This document shows, piece by piece, positions 19,134 through 27,142 of a stretch of 49,917 nucleotides of DNA; the first letter of the stretch is position 1; every line of letters starts with the position of its first letter. The position numbers and the translations under genes are program-made. The notes under the pieces were generated by a model that ran no database searches, was not told the DNA's origin, and worked only from the letters and a program-made list of their open reading frames with translations. The stretch covers positions 1 through 49,917 of the forward strand of contig NZ_FOXA01000019.1 of the NCBI RefSeq assembly GCF_900115595.1, given 5' to 3'. This DNA is from Tranquillimonas alkanivorans. Lineage in GTDB: Bacteria > Pseudomonadota > Alphaproteobacteria > Rhodobacterales > Rhodobacteraceae.

Positions 19134-20182
19134 CCGAACCTCTCATCAAGATTCAGAATCTGTCCAAGCGCTTCGACACGCCGTCGGGGCCGGTCTTCGC
19201 CCTTGACGACGTGAGCTTCGATATCCCCCGGGGCTCGATCACCGGCCTCGTCGGTGAGAGCGGCTCCGGAAAGACCACCCTCGGCCGGACGCTCCTGCGT
19301 CTCGTCCAACCGACCGCGGGCCAGACCATCTTCAACGGACAGGATCTGAACTCGCTGGATGCGCGCGCGATGCGCCTCATGCGCCGCCGCATGCAGATCA
19401 TCTTCCAAGACCCGGTCGCCTCCCTCAACCCGCGTTTACGCGTCGAAGCGGTGATCTCCGAAGGTCTCGCCGCACATGGCATCGGCTCCAGGTCGGAGCG
19501 GCGCGATCGCGTGGCGTCCCTGCTGGAGGAGGTCGGATTGCAGCCGGACCACATGCGCCGCTTCCCGCACGAGTTTTCCGGGGGCCAGCGCCAGCGGATC
19601 GGCATCGCGCGAGCGCTCGCCCTGGAACCGGAGTTCATCGTCGCGGACGAAAGCGTGTCCGCGCTCGACGTCTCGGTGCAGGCACAGGTTCTCAACCTGC
19701 TTCTCGACCTCCGCGAGCGCCGTAACCTGACCATGCTGTTCATCGCGCACGACCTCTCCGTCGTGGAGTACCTGTGCGACCAGATCGCGGTGATGTATCT
19801 GGGCCGGATCATGGAGGTCGGTCCGACCGAAGCCGTCAGCTCCTCTCCGCGGCACCCCTACACGCGCGCCCTCAACTCGGCGATCCCGCTGCCGCAGCCC
19901 GGTGCCACGGGAAAACGCGAGCTGCTGCAGGGTGACATTCCCAGTCCGCTCGATCCGCCGTCGGGCTGTGTATTCCGCACCCGCTGCCCCATGGCGCGCG
20001 ACCTGTGCGCCACGACTCCTCCCCCGCCCGAAGTGGTCGGGAACGATCACATAAGCTATTGCAAGAGAATAGAGGCCCTGGATGAAAGACAACCGCTCCG
20101 AGAGCAGTCCCGAGGCGCGCCTTCGGGCGCAAGGGATCCATTTGCCGAAGAGCGCGCCCGAGCCGATCGGAGCGTTCCGTAA
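19130..20182 (+). CDS. ABC importer ATPase (DppF type, module 2)
   Basis: A 350-residue ATPase with Walker A GESGSGKTT, Q-loop FQDPVASLNPRLRV, signature FSGGQRQR, Walker B FIVADES (Ser in place of the usual Pro after the catalytic Glu), H-loop FIAHDLS and the C-terminal domain with CVFRTRCPMARDLC. After CKRIEAL, where family members usually end, it carries about 33 extra residues. These are encoded in another frame over the start of the ridA gene, giving a 101-base overlap. Confidence 0.9.
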   Translation: MTEPLIKIQNLSKRFDTPSGPVFALDDVSFDIPRGSITGLVGESGSGKTTLGRTLLRLVQPTAGQTIFNGQDLNSLDARAMRLMRRRMQIIFQDPVASLNPRLRVEAVISEGLAAHGIGSRSERRDRVASLLEEVGLQPDHMRRFPHEFSGGQRQRIGIARALALEPEFIVADESVSALDVSVQAQVLNLLLDLRERRNLTMLFIAHDLSVVEYLCDQIAVMYLGRIMEVGPTEAVSSSPRHPYTRALNSAIPLPQPGATGKRELLQGDIPSPLDPPSGCVFRTRCPMARDLCATTPPPPEVVGNDHISYCKRIEALDERQPLREQSRGAPSGARDPFAEERARADRSVP

Positions 20183-20576
20183 TGTCCGGCGATCGGGCAA
20201 CCTGCTTTTCGTCTCCGGTCAGGGGCCGGTCCAGTCGGACGGGACGCTCCTGCGCGGGAAGGTCGGAGACGACGTCACGGCCGAAGAGGCACGGGAGCAT
20301 TCGGAACTTGTGGCCGTGAACATCCTGACGGCGCTCCGCAGCCACTGCGGCTCTCTCGACGAGGTCGGTGGAGCTGTTAAGCTGCTCGGCCTGGTGAACG
20401 CGACGCCGGATTTCGAGCGTCACCCGTTCGTGATCGACGGCGCATCGGAACTGCTCCGCAAGGTGTTCGGTGAGAACGGCGTGCATTCTCGAAGTGCTTT
20501 TGGTGTGGGCTCTCTACCAAACCGGATCACGGTCGAGATCGAAGCGATCTTCGAGCTCGCCGATCCTGTAGCCTAA
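20082..20576 (+). CDS. ridA: RidA/YjgF-family imine deaminase
   Basis: A 164-residue RidA-superfamily protein with LPKSAPEPIGAFRNVRRSGNLLFVSGQGP, a long middle region and HSRSAFGVGSLPNRITVEIEAIFEL. The Arg in HSRSAFGV aligns with the catalytic Arg105 of RidA, and VEIEA closes the fold. RidA hydrolyses reactive enamine/imine intermediates released by PLP-dependent lyases to 2-keto acids. The start ATG at 20082 lies 101 bases inside the ATPase gene. The N-terminal 20 residues are longer than in classical RidA. Its partner in this operon is plausibly the SelA-like PLP enzyme encoded at 21428. Confidence 0.85.
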   Translation: MKDNRSESSPEARLRAQGIHLPKSAPEPIGAFRNVRRSGNLLFVSGQGPVQSDGTLLRGKVGDDVTAEEAREHSELVAVNILTALRSHCGSLDEVGGAVKLLGLVNATPDFERHPFVIDGASELLRKVFGENGVHSRSAFGVGSLPNRITVEIEAIFELADPVA

Positions 20577-20580
20577 AAAC

Positions 20581-21360
20581 TCAGAGGCCTTTGTGGTGCC
20601 CCATCGCCCGCTCTACCGCTGCCGCCGCGGAACGAACCTGTTCGGCAAGCCAGTCAAATTTGTCGGAGACGCGGTGCTTGGGCATCACGACGGAGAGCGT
20701 CATCATGCAGGCGCCGGCCTCGTCTCGCACCGGGGCGGCGATGCAGGCAACCGACTCCTCGGAACTGTCGATCTGGACGGCCAGCCCGTTCAGGTAGTCC
20801 TCCCTCGACTGCCGGGACAGCGTCTCGGGATCCGTTTCCGCAAGGCCGGTGCGGGACGGGCGAGCACTGGAGCGAAACGCTTCCAGTCGCTCGCTTTCAC
20901 TGAGGTGCCCAAGGAGCAGACGACCCGATGCGGTCCAATTCAGGGGCACCCGGGTGCCGACATCCGACGTCACCCGGAAATGGCCCTCTCCTTCGGCCAT
21001 TCCCATCACCACCATCATGCCCTCGTCGCGCGTGCAGATCTGGATCATCTCGCCAGTTCGACGGCTCAGGGCATGCATCTCGCGCTCCGCCTCGGCGAAC
21101 ATGTCGATGCGGCCTCGGTACGCGAGGCCGTAGCGCATGAGGCGCGGACCCAGCCAGATCCTGCCTTCATCGACGCGCGAAAGCATCGACCGCTCAACGA
21201 GTTCATCTATGAGCCTGTAGATAGTCGAGGCCGGAGCACCCGCCGCCTTCGCCAATTCGTAGGCGCTCATCGGCACTTGCCGCTCGGTGAGGAGGTCCAT
21301 CACCTGCAGGCTGCGGTCGATGCCACTGGTTCGCGTGCGCGTCGGCTTGATCTGGCTCAT
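20581..21360 (-). CDS. IclR-family transcriptional regulator
   Basis: A 259-residue IclR protein. The winged helix covers GIDRSLQVMDLLTERQVPMSAYELAKAAGAPASTIYRLIDEL. The GAF-like ligand domain follows, with VGTRVPLNWTASGRLLL, a final SVACIAAPVRDEAGACMMTLSVV and FDWLAEQVRSAAAAVERAMG. It converges on ridA with only four bases between the stops and is divergent from the PLP-enzyme gene. It probably controls that promoter, and perhaps the whole importer operon, in response to a pathway metabolite. Confidence 0.9.
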   Translation of the reverse strand: MSQIKPTRTRTSGIDRSLQVMDLLTERQVPMSAYELAKAAGAPASTIYRLIDELVERSMLSRVDEGRIWLGPRLMRYGLAYRGRIDMFAEAEREMHALSRRTGEMIQICTRDEGMMVVMGMAEGEGHFRVTSDVGTRVPLNWTASGRLLLGHLSESERLEAFRSSARPSRTGLAETDPETLSRQSREDYLNGLAVQIDSSEESVACIAAPVRDEAGACMMTLSVVMPKHRVSDKFDWLAEQVRSAAAAVERAMGHHKGL

Positions 21361-21427
21361 CTGCCCTCCCCTGCTCCACGGGGATTACCTAATAATGGAA
21401 GTTAGAACAACTCGGAAAGGTAACGGA
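21361..21427. promoter_or_regulatory. Divergent IclR / PLP-enzyme promoter region
   Basis: A 67-bp gap that must hold both promoters. An AT-richer patch contains CTAA (21389-21392) and TTAG (21402-21405) as an inverted pair, nested in TTACC (21385-21389) and GGTAA (21419-21423). GGAAAGG just before ATG 21428 is the ribosome-binding site. The dyads are candidate IclR operators only. Confidence 0.35.
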
Positions 21428-22648
21428 ATGCCAATGACGTCGTCTCCGGATTGGAGCTGGCACGACGAGATGCAGGTTGGTCGCCTGATCAACGTGTCGG
21501 GTACGATGACCGCCCTCGGGGGCTCCATCACGGCTCCGGACGTCGCGGAGGCGACATCATCCGCGATGAGCCGCTTCGTTCGCATCCACGAGCTCCAGGC
21601 GCGCGCAAGTGATGTGATCAGCGAGTTGACGGGAGCTGAAGCGGGATTCATCACCGCCTCGGCAAGCGCCGGAATTACCTTGGCGGTTGCAGCCTGTCTT
21701 ACGGGTCTTGATCCCGCGCGCGCCGAGGCTCTGCCCAGAGAGCCGGGGGCGAAGGACCAGGTGGCGGTCCAGCTCGGGCACCTTTGCGGATACGGCGCTC
21801 CGGTTTCTTTGGCGGTGGAACTCACCGGCGCTTCCGTTCGCCCCGTGGGCCAGTCTACCCTGGCGATGGATCACCAGTTCGCACATGCTCTCGACGAAAG
21901 GGCCGCCGCCGCGCTCTACGTCGTGTCCCATCACGTTGTGCATTACGGTCAGATCCCGTTCGAGCGGTTCGTCGAGATCGCCCACGACAAGGGCGTCCCG
22001 GTCATTGTGGACGCTGCTTCGGAATATGACCTCCAGGGTTTCGTCGAAGCAGGCGCGGACCTGGTCATCTACTCGGCCCACAAGTTCATGGGCGGCCCCA
22101 CCGCCGGAATAGTCGCCGGTCGCCGCGATCTGGTCAGGGCGGCTTACCTTCAGAACATTGGCATCGGGCGCGGCATGAAGGTCGGCAAGGAGAGCATCTG
22201 CGGTGCAATCGCCGCGATGAAACTTTGGATGCAGCGAGACCATGTAGCCGTCCGAGCCCGTGAGAGCGAGGCGCTGGAGATGTGGAAGAAGGCCGTTGGA
22301 ACCTTGCCCGGTGTGCACGCACGCCGTGTACCCGATCCGACCGGAAATCCGCTCGAACGCCTGCAGGTGGAGATCGACGCGGACGTCGCCGGAGCCGATG
22401 CGGCCAGCTTTGCGCGTGCCCTTGGTCGCCGGAACCCGGCGATCATTGTGCGCGATCATGAGGTGGAACTCGGGTACTTCCAGCTTGACCCGTGTAATCT
22501 TGCGCCCGGTCAGGCACCGATGGTGGCCGACGCGCTGGTCGAAGAGCTGAAACGCGGGGCAGAACTTCCAGATGAAGCCGGGTCTGCCGGGGCGGCAGTG
22601 CGTAATGGCGGCGTCCGGGCTTATCTGGATTGGCTAAAGCCTCAATGA
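21428..22648 (+). CDS. SelA/DgaE-like PLP-dependent enzyme (ammonia-lyase or related)
   Basis: A 406-residue fold-type I PLP enzyme of the selenocysteine-synthase-related group (SelA-like; DgaE, D-glucosaminate-6-phosphate ammonia-lyase, is the best-known catabolic relative). Features: LINVSGTMTALGGS near the N terminus, GAEAGFITASASAGI (PLP phosphate cup), VIVDAASEYDL (Asp195 to the pyridine nitrogen) and SAHKFMGGPTAG with Lys219 as the Schiff-base lysine. It is not tRNA-related SelA, which is larger. DgaE-type enzymes eliminate water and release an enamine; RidA next door would hydrolyse such a product. Substrate unknown. Start ATG 21428 has a good upstream GGAAAGG. Confidence 0.78.
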   Translation: MPMTSSPDWSWHDEMQVGRLINVSGTMTALGGSITAPDVAEATSSAMSRFVRIHELQARASDVISELTGAEAGFITASASAGITLAVAACLTGLDPARAEALPREPGAKDQVAVQLGHLCGYGAPVSLAVELTGASVRPVGQSTLAMDHQFAHALDERAAAALYVVSHHVVHYGQIPFERFVEIAHDKGVPVIVDAASEYDLQGFVEAGADLVIYSAHKFMGGPTAGIVAGRRDLVRAAYLQNIGIGRGMKVGKESICGAIAAMKLWMQRDHVAVRARESEALEMWKKAVGTLPGVHARRVPDPTGNPLERLQVEIDADVAGADAASFARALGRRNPAIIVRDHEVELGYFQLDPCNLAPGQAPMVADALVEELKRGAELPDEAGSAGAAVRNGGVRAYLDWLKPQ

Positions 22649-23176
22649 TGAAATTCGCCAGATCCAGCTCCGAGCGCAGTGCGAGGAGTCGCGCAATCTG
22701 TGCAGGCCGACCTCCTCCGCTGAAGTAGTTCCCGCGTCTATGCTGGAGACACAGCCGGTATCTCGCGGCCAGAGCACTGGACGCTCCCGCTGCCGAAGAT
22801 GACGCGAAGGGCGAAAGCGCCCTTTGCCGCACCGCACGGACGGCGGCACGCCAGAGGCGGTCGTGGCAAATTCGCAACCAGCAGGCCGGTCCGGCCGGCG
22901 GTCCCGACCGGCCCACAGCCGACGCTCGACGCAGAGGTCTGCGCCGCAGCGCGGCTTCGCCGAACCGACCATTCGTGCATCGCGCAGCATTTTTGCGGAC
23001 ATGATGGCCAAGGGTGCGGACCTCCCTTCCGTTCGCCGCGTGTGCTCGTTTTCTACCGAGACCGCGACGCGGTCCGGGAGGTGGTGCGGAGAGGCGACCG
23101 TCGCTGCATGAGCAAACCCGGTCTCGCCTTACACCGAAAGCCAACATCCCCGCTCCTGGATGACACGCGAAGCGGG
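22649..23176. other. Intergenic stretch between modules 2 and 3, with repeat copy B
   Basis: About 530 bp, the longest gap in the window. Besides repeat copy B (22941-23020) I see no gene. Long frames on both strands are rich in Arg and Pro and lack family similarity. Confidence 0.5.
22941..23020 (+). repeat. Module-boundary repeat, copy B
   Basis: GCGCCGCAGCGCGGCTTC followed by CGAACCGACCATTCGTGCA and CGCAGCATTTTTGCGGAC. The first 18 bases equal copy A at 13316 and the rest aligns with small gaps. Same orientation as copy A, 9.6 kb apart, bracketing module 2. Confidence 0.6.
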
Positions 23177-23698
23177 TTACGAAGCTCTTGTACCGCCGGC
23201 GGACTCTTCCGCAGACGGGGGTAAATCCGCGATGAGATCGTTTAGCGTCTCGACCAGCACGCGCTTTCTCTCCACGCCGATCACAGCGTCCAGGTGGGCG
23301 ATGTGCTCGCGCGCCTTGATTTCCATGCGGCGGTGCAATTTGGCCCCTTCATGGGTGAGGTAGCTCGCGTAACTGCGGCGGTCGTCCTCCAGACGGACTC
23401 GGCGGATCAGACCCTCATCTTCCATTTGGCGAAGCGCCTTGGTCACGCTCGACTTGTCGCGCCGGGCTTCGCGGCCGATCTCGACCTGCGTGATTCCGGG
23501 GTTCAGGGCGACAAGAGTCAGGACGGTGAAGAAACCGGGCTTCAGCGTGTCGGAGCCGAGGAGGCGGGCGAAGTCCTCGAATGCCTCGTTGTAGGCGGCG
23601 CGCAGGAGCATGCCCACGAAGTTCTCGAGCAGACCGAGTTCGATCTTCCGCCGTTCAGGAACCGCCCGCGTCATGTCCATGGTGTCATCCGGCTGCAT
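23177..23698 (-). CDS. MarR-family transcriptional regulator
   Basis: A 173-residue winged-helix regulator: GFFTVLTLVALNPGITQVEIGREARRDKSSVTKALRQMEDEGLIRRVRLEDDRRSYASYLTHEGAKL is the classic MarR DNA-binding domain with its wing Arg residues. Flanking helices form the dimer. Its ATG at 23698 lies inside the end of the oxidase gene (14-base overlap), so it is the third gene of the minus-strand operon. It probably controls the divergent promoters at 26024-26121; ligands of MarR proteins are often aromatic acids, which fits the enzymes here. Confidence 0.88.
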   Translation of the reverse strand: MQPDDTMDMTRAVPERRKIELGLLENFVGMLLRAAYNEAFEDFARLLGSDTLKPGFFTVLTLVALNPGITQVEIGREARRDKSSVTKALRQMEDEGLIRRVRLEDDRRSYASYLTHEGAKLHRRMEIKAREHIAHLDAVIGVERKRVLVETLNDLIADLPPSAEESAGGTRAS

Positions 23699-24860
23699 GT
23701 AGATCCTGTTCCCTCTGTTCCGCCTTGTGGGTGGAGCGTCGCGGATCGAGGCGTTGACGCCCCGTCTGCGCCATGGCCACTTCGAGTTCGGCGGCGAGCA
23801 AGGTCATGAGGTCCGCGGGGCCGTCCGTGCCGAGTGCGCCGAGAGCGTAGAGGAAGGGACGTCCGAGGAAAACGAAATCGGCGCCTGCGTCGAGCGCCTT
23901 CAGGACGTCCTCGCCGGAACGCACGCCTCCGTCCACCGCCACCGGGAAGCCGGGGGGAACCGCTGCCCGGACCTCGCGCAAGGCGACCAGAGTTGCGGGG
24001 GCCGCATTGAATTGCCGCCCGCCGTGGTTCGAAACCTGCACGGCGTCCACCCCTTGCGCTGCAGCACGCACCGCGTCCTCCGGGTGCATCACGCCCTTCA
24101 AGACGAGCGTACCACGCCATCGCTCCCGGATGCGACCGAGCAGGTCCCAGTCGAGACGGCCGGAGCTTTGTCCGGCCATGAGTTCGGCCAATGAGCGCGC
24201 TCCGGTGCCATCTCCCGCGTATCGCGCGAGGTTCGCGAACCGTGGCGCGCCGTGACGCAGCGTGGCGAGGCTCCAGGCTGGGTGGGTGGCGAGGTCCGAC
24301 AGCAGGCGCGGAGTGAAGCGGAGGGGGAGGGCGAAGCCGTTGCGGAGGTCGCGGAGCCGCTTGCCGGGCCGAGGAACGTCTGCCGTCACGACGAGCGTCT
24401 CATAGCCCGCGGCCTCTGCGCGCGCAATCAGGTCGTCCGTGATCTCGGGTGACTTGCCGACATAGAGCTGGAAAAACGCGCTGTCCGGCGCCGCCGCCTT
24501 CAGGTCTTCGAGCGTGGTGGTGGCGGGAGTGGAGGCCGTGAAGGGCGCACCGGCCCATTGGGCCGCGCGTGCCATTGCCGTGTCAGCGCCGGGCCAGGCG
24601 AGCCCCGGCAGGCCGATAGGGGCGATGCCGAAGGGAACCGACCACTCCCGCCCCAGAAAGGCGCGGCGCGTGTTGGCCGGAGCCGCCGAATTCACCAGGA
24701 CGCGCGGGACGAGGCAGGCGTCGCGAAAGGCATCGCCATTGCGCGCAAGCCCGTCCTCCGTTCCCGCGCCGCCATCCACGAAGTCAAAGGCGAACTTTGG
24801 GATCCGGGCGCGCGCCTGCCGCCGGAGGTCGTCGACCGATATGGCCGCCCGAGGGGACAT
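23685..24860 (-). CDS. FMN-dependent alpha-hydroxyacid oxidase/dehydrogenase
   Basis: A 391-residue member of the glycolate oxidase / L-lactate / (S)-mandelate dehydrogenase family. Conserved FMN-barrel marks: PKFAFDFVDGGAGTE, FGIAPIGLPGLAWPGAD, FQLYVGKSPE, LVVTADVPRPGKRLRDLRNGF, LVLKGVMHPEDA (Lys to FMN), VQVSNHGGRQ (catalytic His-Gly-Gly-Arg) and VAVDGGVRSGEDVLKALDAGADFVFLGRPFLYAL. It oxidises an (S)-2-hydroxyacid to the 2-ketoacid. The start ATG 24860 overlaps the TGA of the racemase-like gene by one base. With a mandelate-racemase-like partner, an aryl- or alkyl-2-hydroxyacid substrate is likely (inference). Confidence 0.9.
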   Translation of the reverse strand: MSPRAAISVDDLRRQARARIPKFAFDFVDGGAGTEDGLARNGDAFRDACLVPRVLVNSAAPANTRRAFLGREWSVPFGIAPIGLPGLAWPGADTAMARAAQWAGAPFTASTPATTTLEDLKAAAPDSAFFQLYVGKSPEITDDLIARAEAAGYETLVVTADVPRPGKRLRDLRNGFALPLRFTPRLLSDLATHPAWSLATLRHGAPRFANLARYAGDGTGARSLAELMAGQSSGRLDWDLLGRIRERWRGTLVLKGVMHPEDAVRAAAQGVDAVQVSNHGGRQFNAAPATLVALREVRAAVPPGFPVAVDGGVRSGEDVLKALDAGADFVFLGRPFLYALGALGTDGPADLMTLLAAELEVAMAQTGRQRLDPRRSTHKAEQREQDLHAAG

Positions 24861-26023
24861 CAGCCCTTGCCCCGGCCATGCGAGGTCGGGCGGGCGGCGA
24901 AGTCGCGCAGAGCGTCGGGATCGGCGTCGAAGCCGAGGCCCGGCGTGTTCGGCAGGCGCAGCGTCTCGCCGTCGCGTTCTGGCAGGTCCTTGAAGAGGGC
25001 GCGGCACATTTCCACCGAGATCAGGTGCCATTCGACCAGACCCCCGTGTGCAAGTCCGGCATGCAGGTGCATGTTGTGGAAGGGGAACGCCCCGCCGTTC
25101 GCCAGTTCGACGTTGCGCGCCTCGGCGAGCGCGGCGGCTTTCATGCCGACCGTGAACCCCCCGCAGATGGTGACATTCGGCTGGATCACGTCCACTGCGC
25201 CTGACCCAGTGAGCTGATCGAAGCGCCAGAGCTGTCCCTCGTTCTGGCCGGCGGCGATTCTGGTCCCCGAGATCTCGCGCATCTCGCGCAGGTGGCGCGG
25301 ATCATTGTCGCGCAGCGGCTCCTCGAAGAAGGCCACCTCGTACGGTCGCAGCCGATCGGCCAACCAGCGGGCAGAGCCGGGATCGAGGCTGCAGTTGGCG
25401 TCGATGAAGATCTGCGCGTCGTCGCCGGCGGCTTCCCTCACCGTCCGGACGCGCTCGACATCCTCGCGCAGGATCGCCCGAACATCCGCGCCGTCCATCC
25501 GCTTGCGAAGCGCGTGGTGCCCGACCACCATCTTCAGGCGAGACACACCCTCGCGTCGCAGGTAGCGGGCGCTCTCGGCCAGTTGGTCGCGATCGAAGGA
25601 GCCGAAGCCGAAGGTGACGTAAAGCGGAACCTCTTCCCGGGCCCCGCCCAGGAGCTTCCAGCAGGGCTGGCCCGTGACCTTGCCGAGGATGTCCCACAAC
25701 GCGAGATCGATGGCCGAGGCGACGTGGCTGGCGTAGCCCGACTGGCCGCGCGGCGTCAGAAGCCAATAGAGCCGTTCCGCGACACCTTCGCGATCGAGCG
25801 CGCTCAAACCCTCCAGATTCGGAGAGGCCAGGTCGCGCACGATTGCGGCGACGGCCTCCTCGTCTGTGATCGCCGTGAAGCCGTATCCGGCAGGCCCGTC
25901 CTTCGTCAGCACCTCAACGACCACGCACGACAGCGATGCCTGCGCCTCGACCGAGCCGAGCGGCAGCGTCGTCGGAATGTAGGCCGGGTATGCTCGAATA
26001 CCCTGTATAGAAAGGTTCATCAT
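24860..26023 (-). CDS. Enolase-superfamily enzyme, mandelate racemase/muconate lactonizing group
   Basis: A 387-residue protein with the MR/MLE capping domain and TIM barrel. Metal ligands appear as Asp208 (FIDANCSLD), Glu234 (FFEEPL) and Glu262 (AAGQNEG). A lysine in SRLKMVVGHH (Lys164) sits where the N-terminal catalytic base belongs, and histidines in NMHLHAGLAHGG lie on the opposite face. The usual K-x-K is K-M-V. It would abstract the alpha-proton of a carboxylate, giving racemisation, dehydration or cycloisomerisation. It is the first gene of the minus-strand operon with the oxidase and MarR regulator. Two ATGs in tandem start it; the first is used here. Confidence 0.85.
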   Translation of the reverse strand: MMNLSIQGIRAYPAYIPTTLPLGSVEAQASLSCVVVEVLTKDGPAGYGFTAITDEEAVAAIVRDLASPNLEGLSALDREGVAERLYWLLTPRGQSGYASHVASAIDLALWDILGKVTGQPCWKLLGGAREEVPLYVTFGFGSFDRDQLAESARYLRREGVSRLKMVVGHHALRKRMDGADVRAILREDVERVRTVREAAGDDAQIFIDANCSLDPGSARWLADRLRPYEVAFFEEPLRDNDPRHLREMREISGTRIAAGQNEGQLWRFDQLTGSGAVDVIQPNVTICGGFTVGMKAAALAEARNVELANGGAFPFHNMHLHAGLAHGGLVEWHLISVEMCRALFKDLPERDGETLRLPNTPGLGFDADPDALRDFAARPTSHGRGKG

Positions 26024-26064
26024 ATGGCTCCTGTCCGCCTCCGAGATAGGCGCGATCGATACGG

Positions 26065-26096
26065 TTGACAGTGAAATGGTTTCTCAACAAACTAAT
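26065..26096 (+). promoter_or_regulatory. Likely tctC promoter with overlapping regulator dyad
   Basis: A perfect -35 element TTGACA (26065-26070) is followed at 17-18 bp by a weak AT-rich -10 (CAAACT/AAACTA at 26088-26094). The spacer contains GTTTCTCAACAAAC (26079-26092), a partial dyad with GTTT/AAAC arms of the size MarR proteins bind. Binding here would block RNA polymerase. It lies 30 bp before ATG 26122. Confidence 0.5.
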
Positions 26097-26121
26097 TTTG
26101 TCCATATTGGGAGGAGAAAAA

Positions 26122-27075
26122 ATGAAGAAAGTCGTAACGGCAGCGCTCGCTATCCCGCTGATGACCGGCGCCGTGCTGGCGCAGGAGTATCCCGAGCGTC
26201 CAATTTCCATGGTCGTGGGCTTTTCGCCCGGAGGCGGCATGGACACGCTGGCGCGGCTCGTGGGGGATAGGGCGTCCCAGGAGTTGGGCCAGCAGATCGC
26301 GGTCGAAAACCGTCCCGGCGCGGGCGGCACGATTGCCGCGGCGCACGTGGCCGAGGCCGAACCCGATGGGTATACGCTGTATCTCGGCGAGACGACGACT
26401 CTCATGGGGCCTGTGGTGTTCGACAACGTCGGCTACGACCCGATCGAGAGCTTTGAGCCAGTCGCGCACCTCGCCAATGCGCCGCTCGCGCTGGTCGCCA
26501 ACCCTGACGTGCCGGTCGAGAACCTCGAAGACTTCCTCAGCCTCGTGTCCGAAAAGCCGGGCGAATACTTCTACGCCACCTCCGGCGTCGCCACGGTGCA
26601 CCACCTCGCGGGCGAGATCCTCGAAGAGATGGCCGGGCTCGACATGGTCGATGTACCGTTCCAGGGCGGTTCGCCGTCGGTCACCGCCGTGGTTTCGGGC
26701 GAGGTTCCGTTCGGCTTCGTCAGCCTCAACGCCGCCACCTCGCAGGCCGAGGGTGGAAACCTGAAGATCCTCGGCGTCACCACTGCGGATCGGGTGCCGG
26801 ATTTCCCGGATATCCCCGCCATCAGCGAGGCCGTCGAAGGGTTCTCGGCGGCGCCGAGCCAGTTTGTTCTCGCTCCGGCCGGGACTCCGGCGGACGTGGT
26901 GCAGACCCTCTCCGAGGCCTTCGGCACCGCGATGAGCGACGAAGAGCTCTTGTCGTCGCTGACGGCACGCGGGTTCCTGCCGGACTATCAAGACGCAGAT
27001 ACTTTTGCGTCCGATGTCCCGGATATGGTCTCGACATGGAGCGACGCCGCCAGTGTCGTAAGCAACGGCAACTGA
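26122..27075 (+). CDS. tctC: Tripartite tricarboxylate transporter binding protein (TctC/Bug family)
   Basis: A 317-residue periplasmic binding protein. The signal peptide is MKKVVTAALAIPLMTGAVLAQ. Bug-family marks: YPERPISMVVGFSPGGGMDTLAR, VENRPGAGGTIAAAHVA and EPDGYTLYLGETTT, the two loops that hold a carboxylate, then FQGGSPSVTAVVSGEV. It captures a carboxylate for the TctAB permease. A strong GGGAGGAGA site precedes ATG 26122. First gene of the plus-strand operon. Confidence 0.92.
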   Translation: MKKVVTAALAIPLMTGAVLAQEYPERPISMVVGFSPGGGMDTLARLVGDRASQELGQQIAVENRPGAGGTIAAAHVAEAEPDGYTLYLGETTTLMGPVVFDNVGYDPIESFEPVAHLANAPLALVANPDVPVENLEDFLSLVSEKPGEYFYATSGVATVHHLAGEILEEMAGLDMVDVPFQGGSPSVTAVVSGEVPFGFVSLNAATSQAEGGNLKILGVTTADRVPDFPDIPAISEAVEGFSAAPSQFVLAPAGTPADVVQTLSEAFGTAMSDEELLSSLTARGFLPDYQDADTFASDVPDMVSTWSDAASVVSNGN

Positions 27076-27094
27076 CCAGAGACAAGTCCGCTTC

Positions 27095-27120
27095 TGTGCG
27101 CTCCTACGAAGGGGCGCACA
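27095..27120 (+). terminator. Stem-loop after tctC
   Basis: TGTGCGCTCC (27095-27104) and GGGGCGCACA (27111-27120) form a 10-bp stem with one G-U pair and a 6-base loop. It starts 20 bases after the tctC stop and 23 bases before the next gene. It occupies the same position as the stem-loops at 5919 and 15178. Confidence 0.6.
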
Positions 27121-27142
27121 GGGTCCCTTATAAGGAGACATC

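Noticed and set aside
21687-22112. A 141-codon frame inside the PLP enzyme gene
   Set aside because: Same-strand shadow without motifs; the PLP frame holds the Asp and Lys active-site residues.
21428-22648. True selenocysteine synthase (SelA) for selenoprotein synthesis
   Set aside because: The protein is shorter than tRNA-dependent SelA, and no selB, selD or tRNA-Sec is nearby; a catabolic SelA relative fits the operon better.
22443-23147. A 234-codon minus-strand frame in the gap after the PLP gene
   Set aside because: It overlaps the end of the PLP gene and repeat copy B, lacks motif support and has uneven codon bias.
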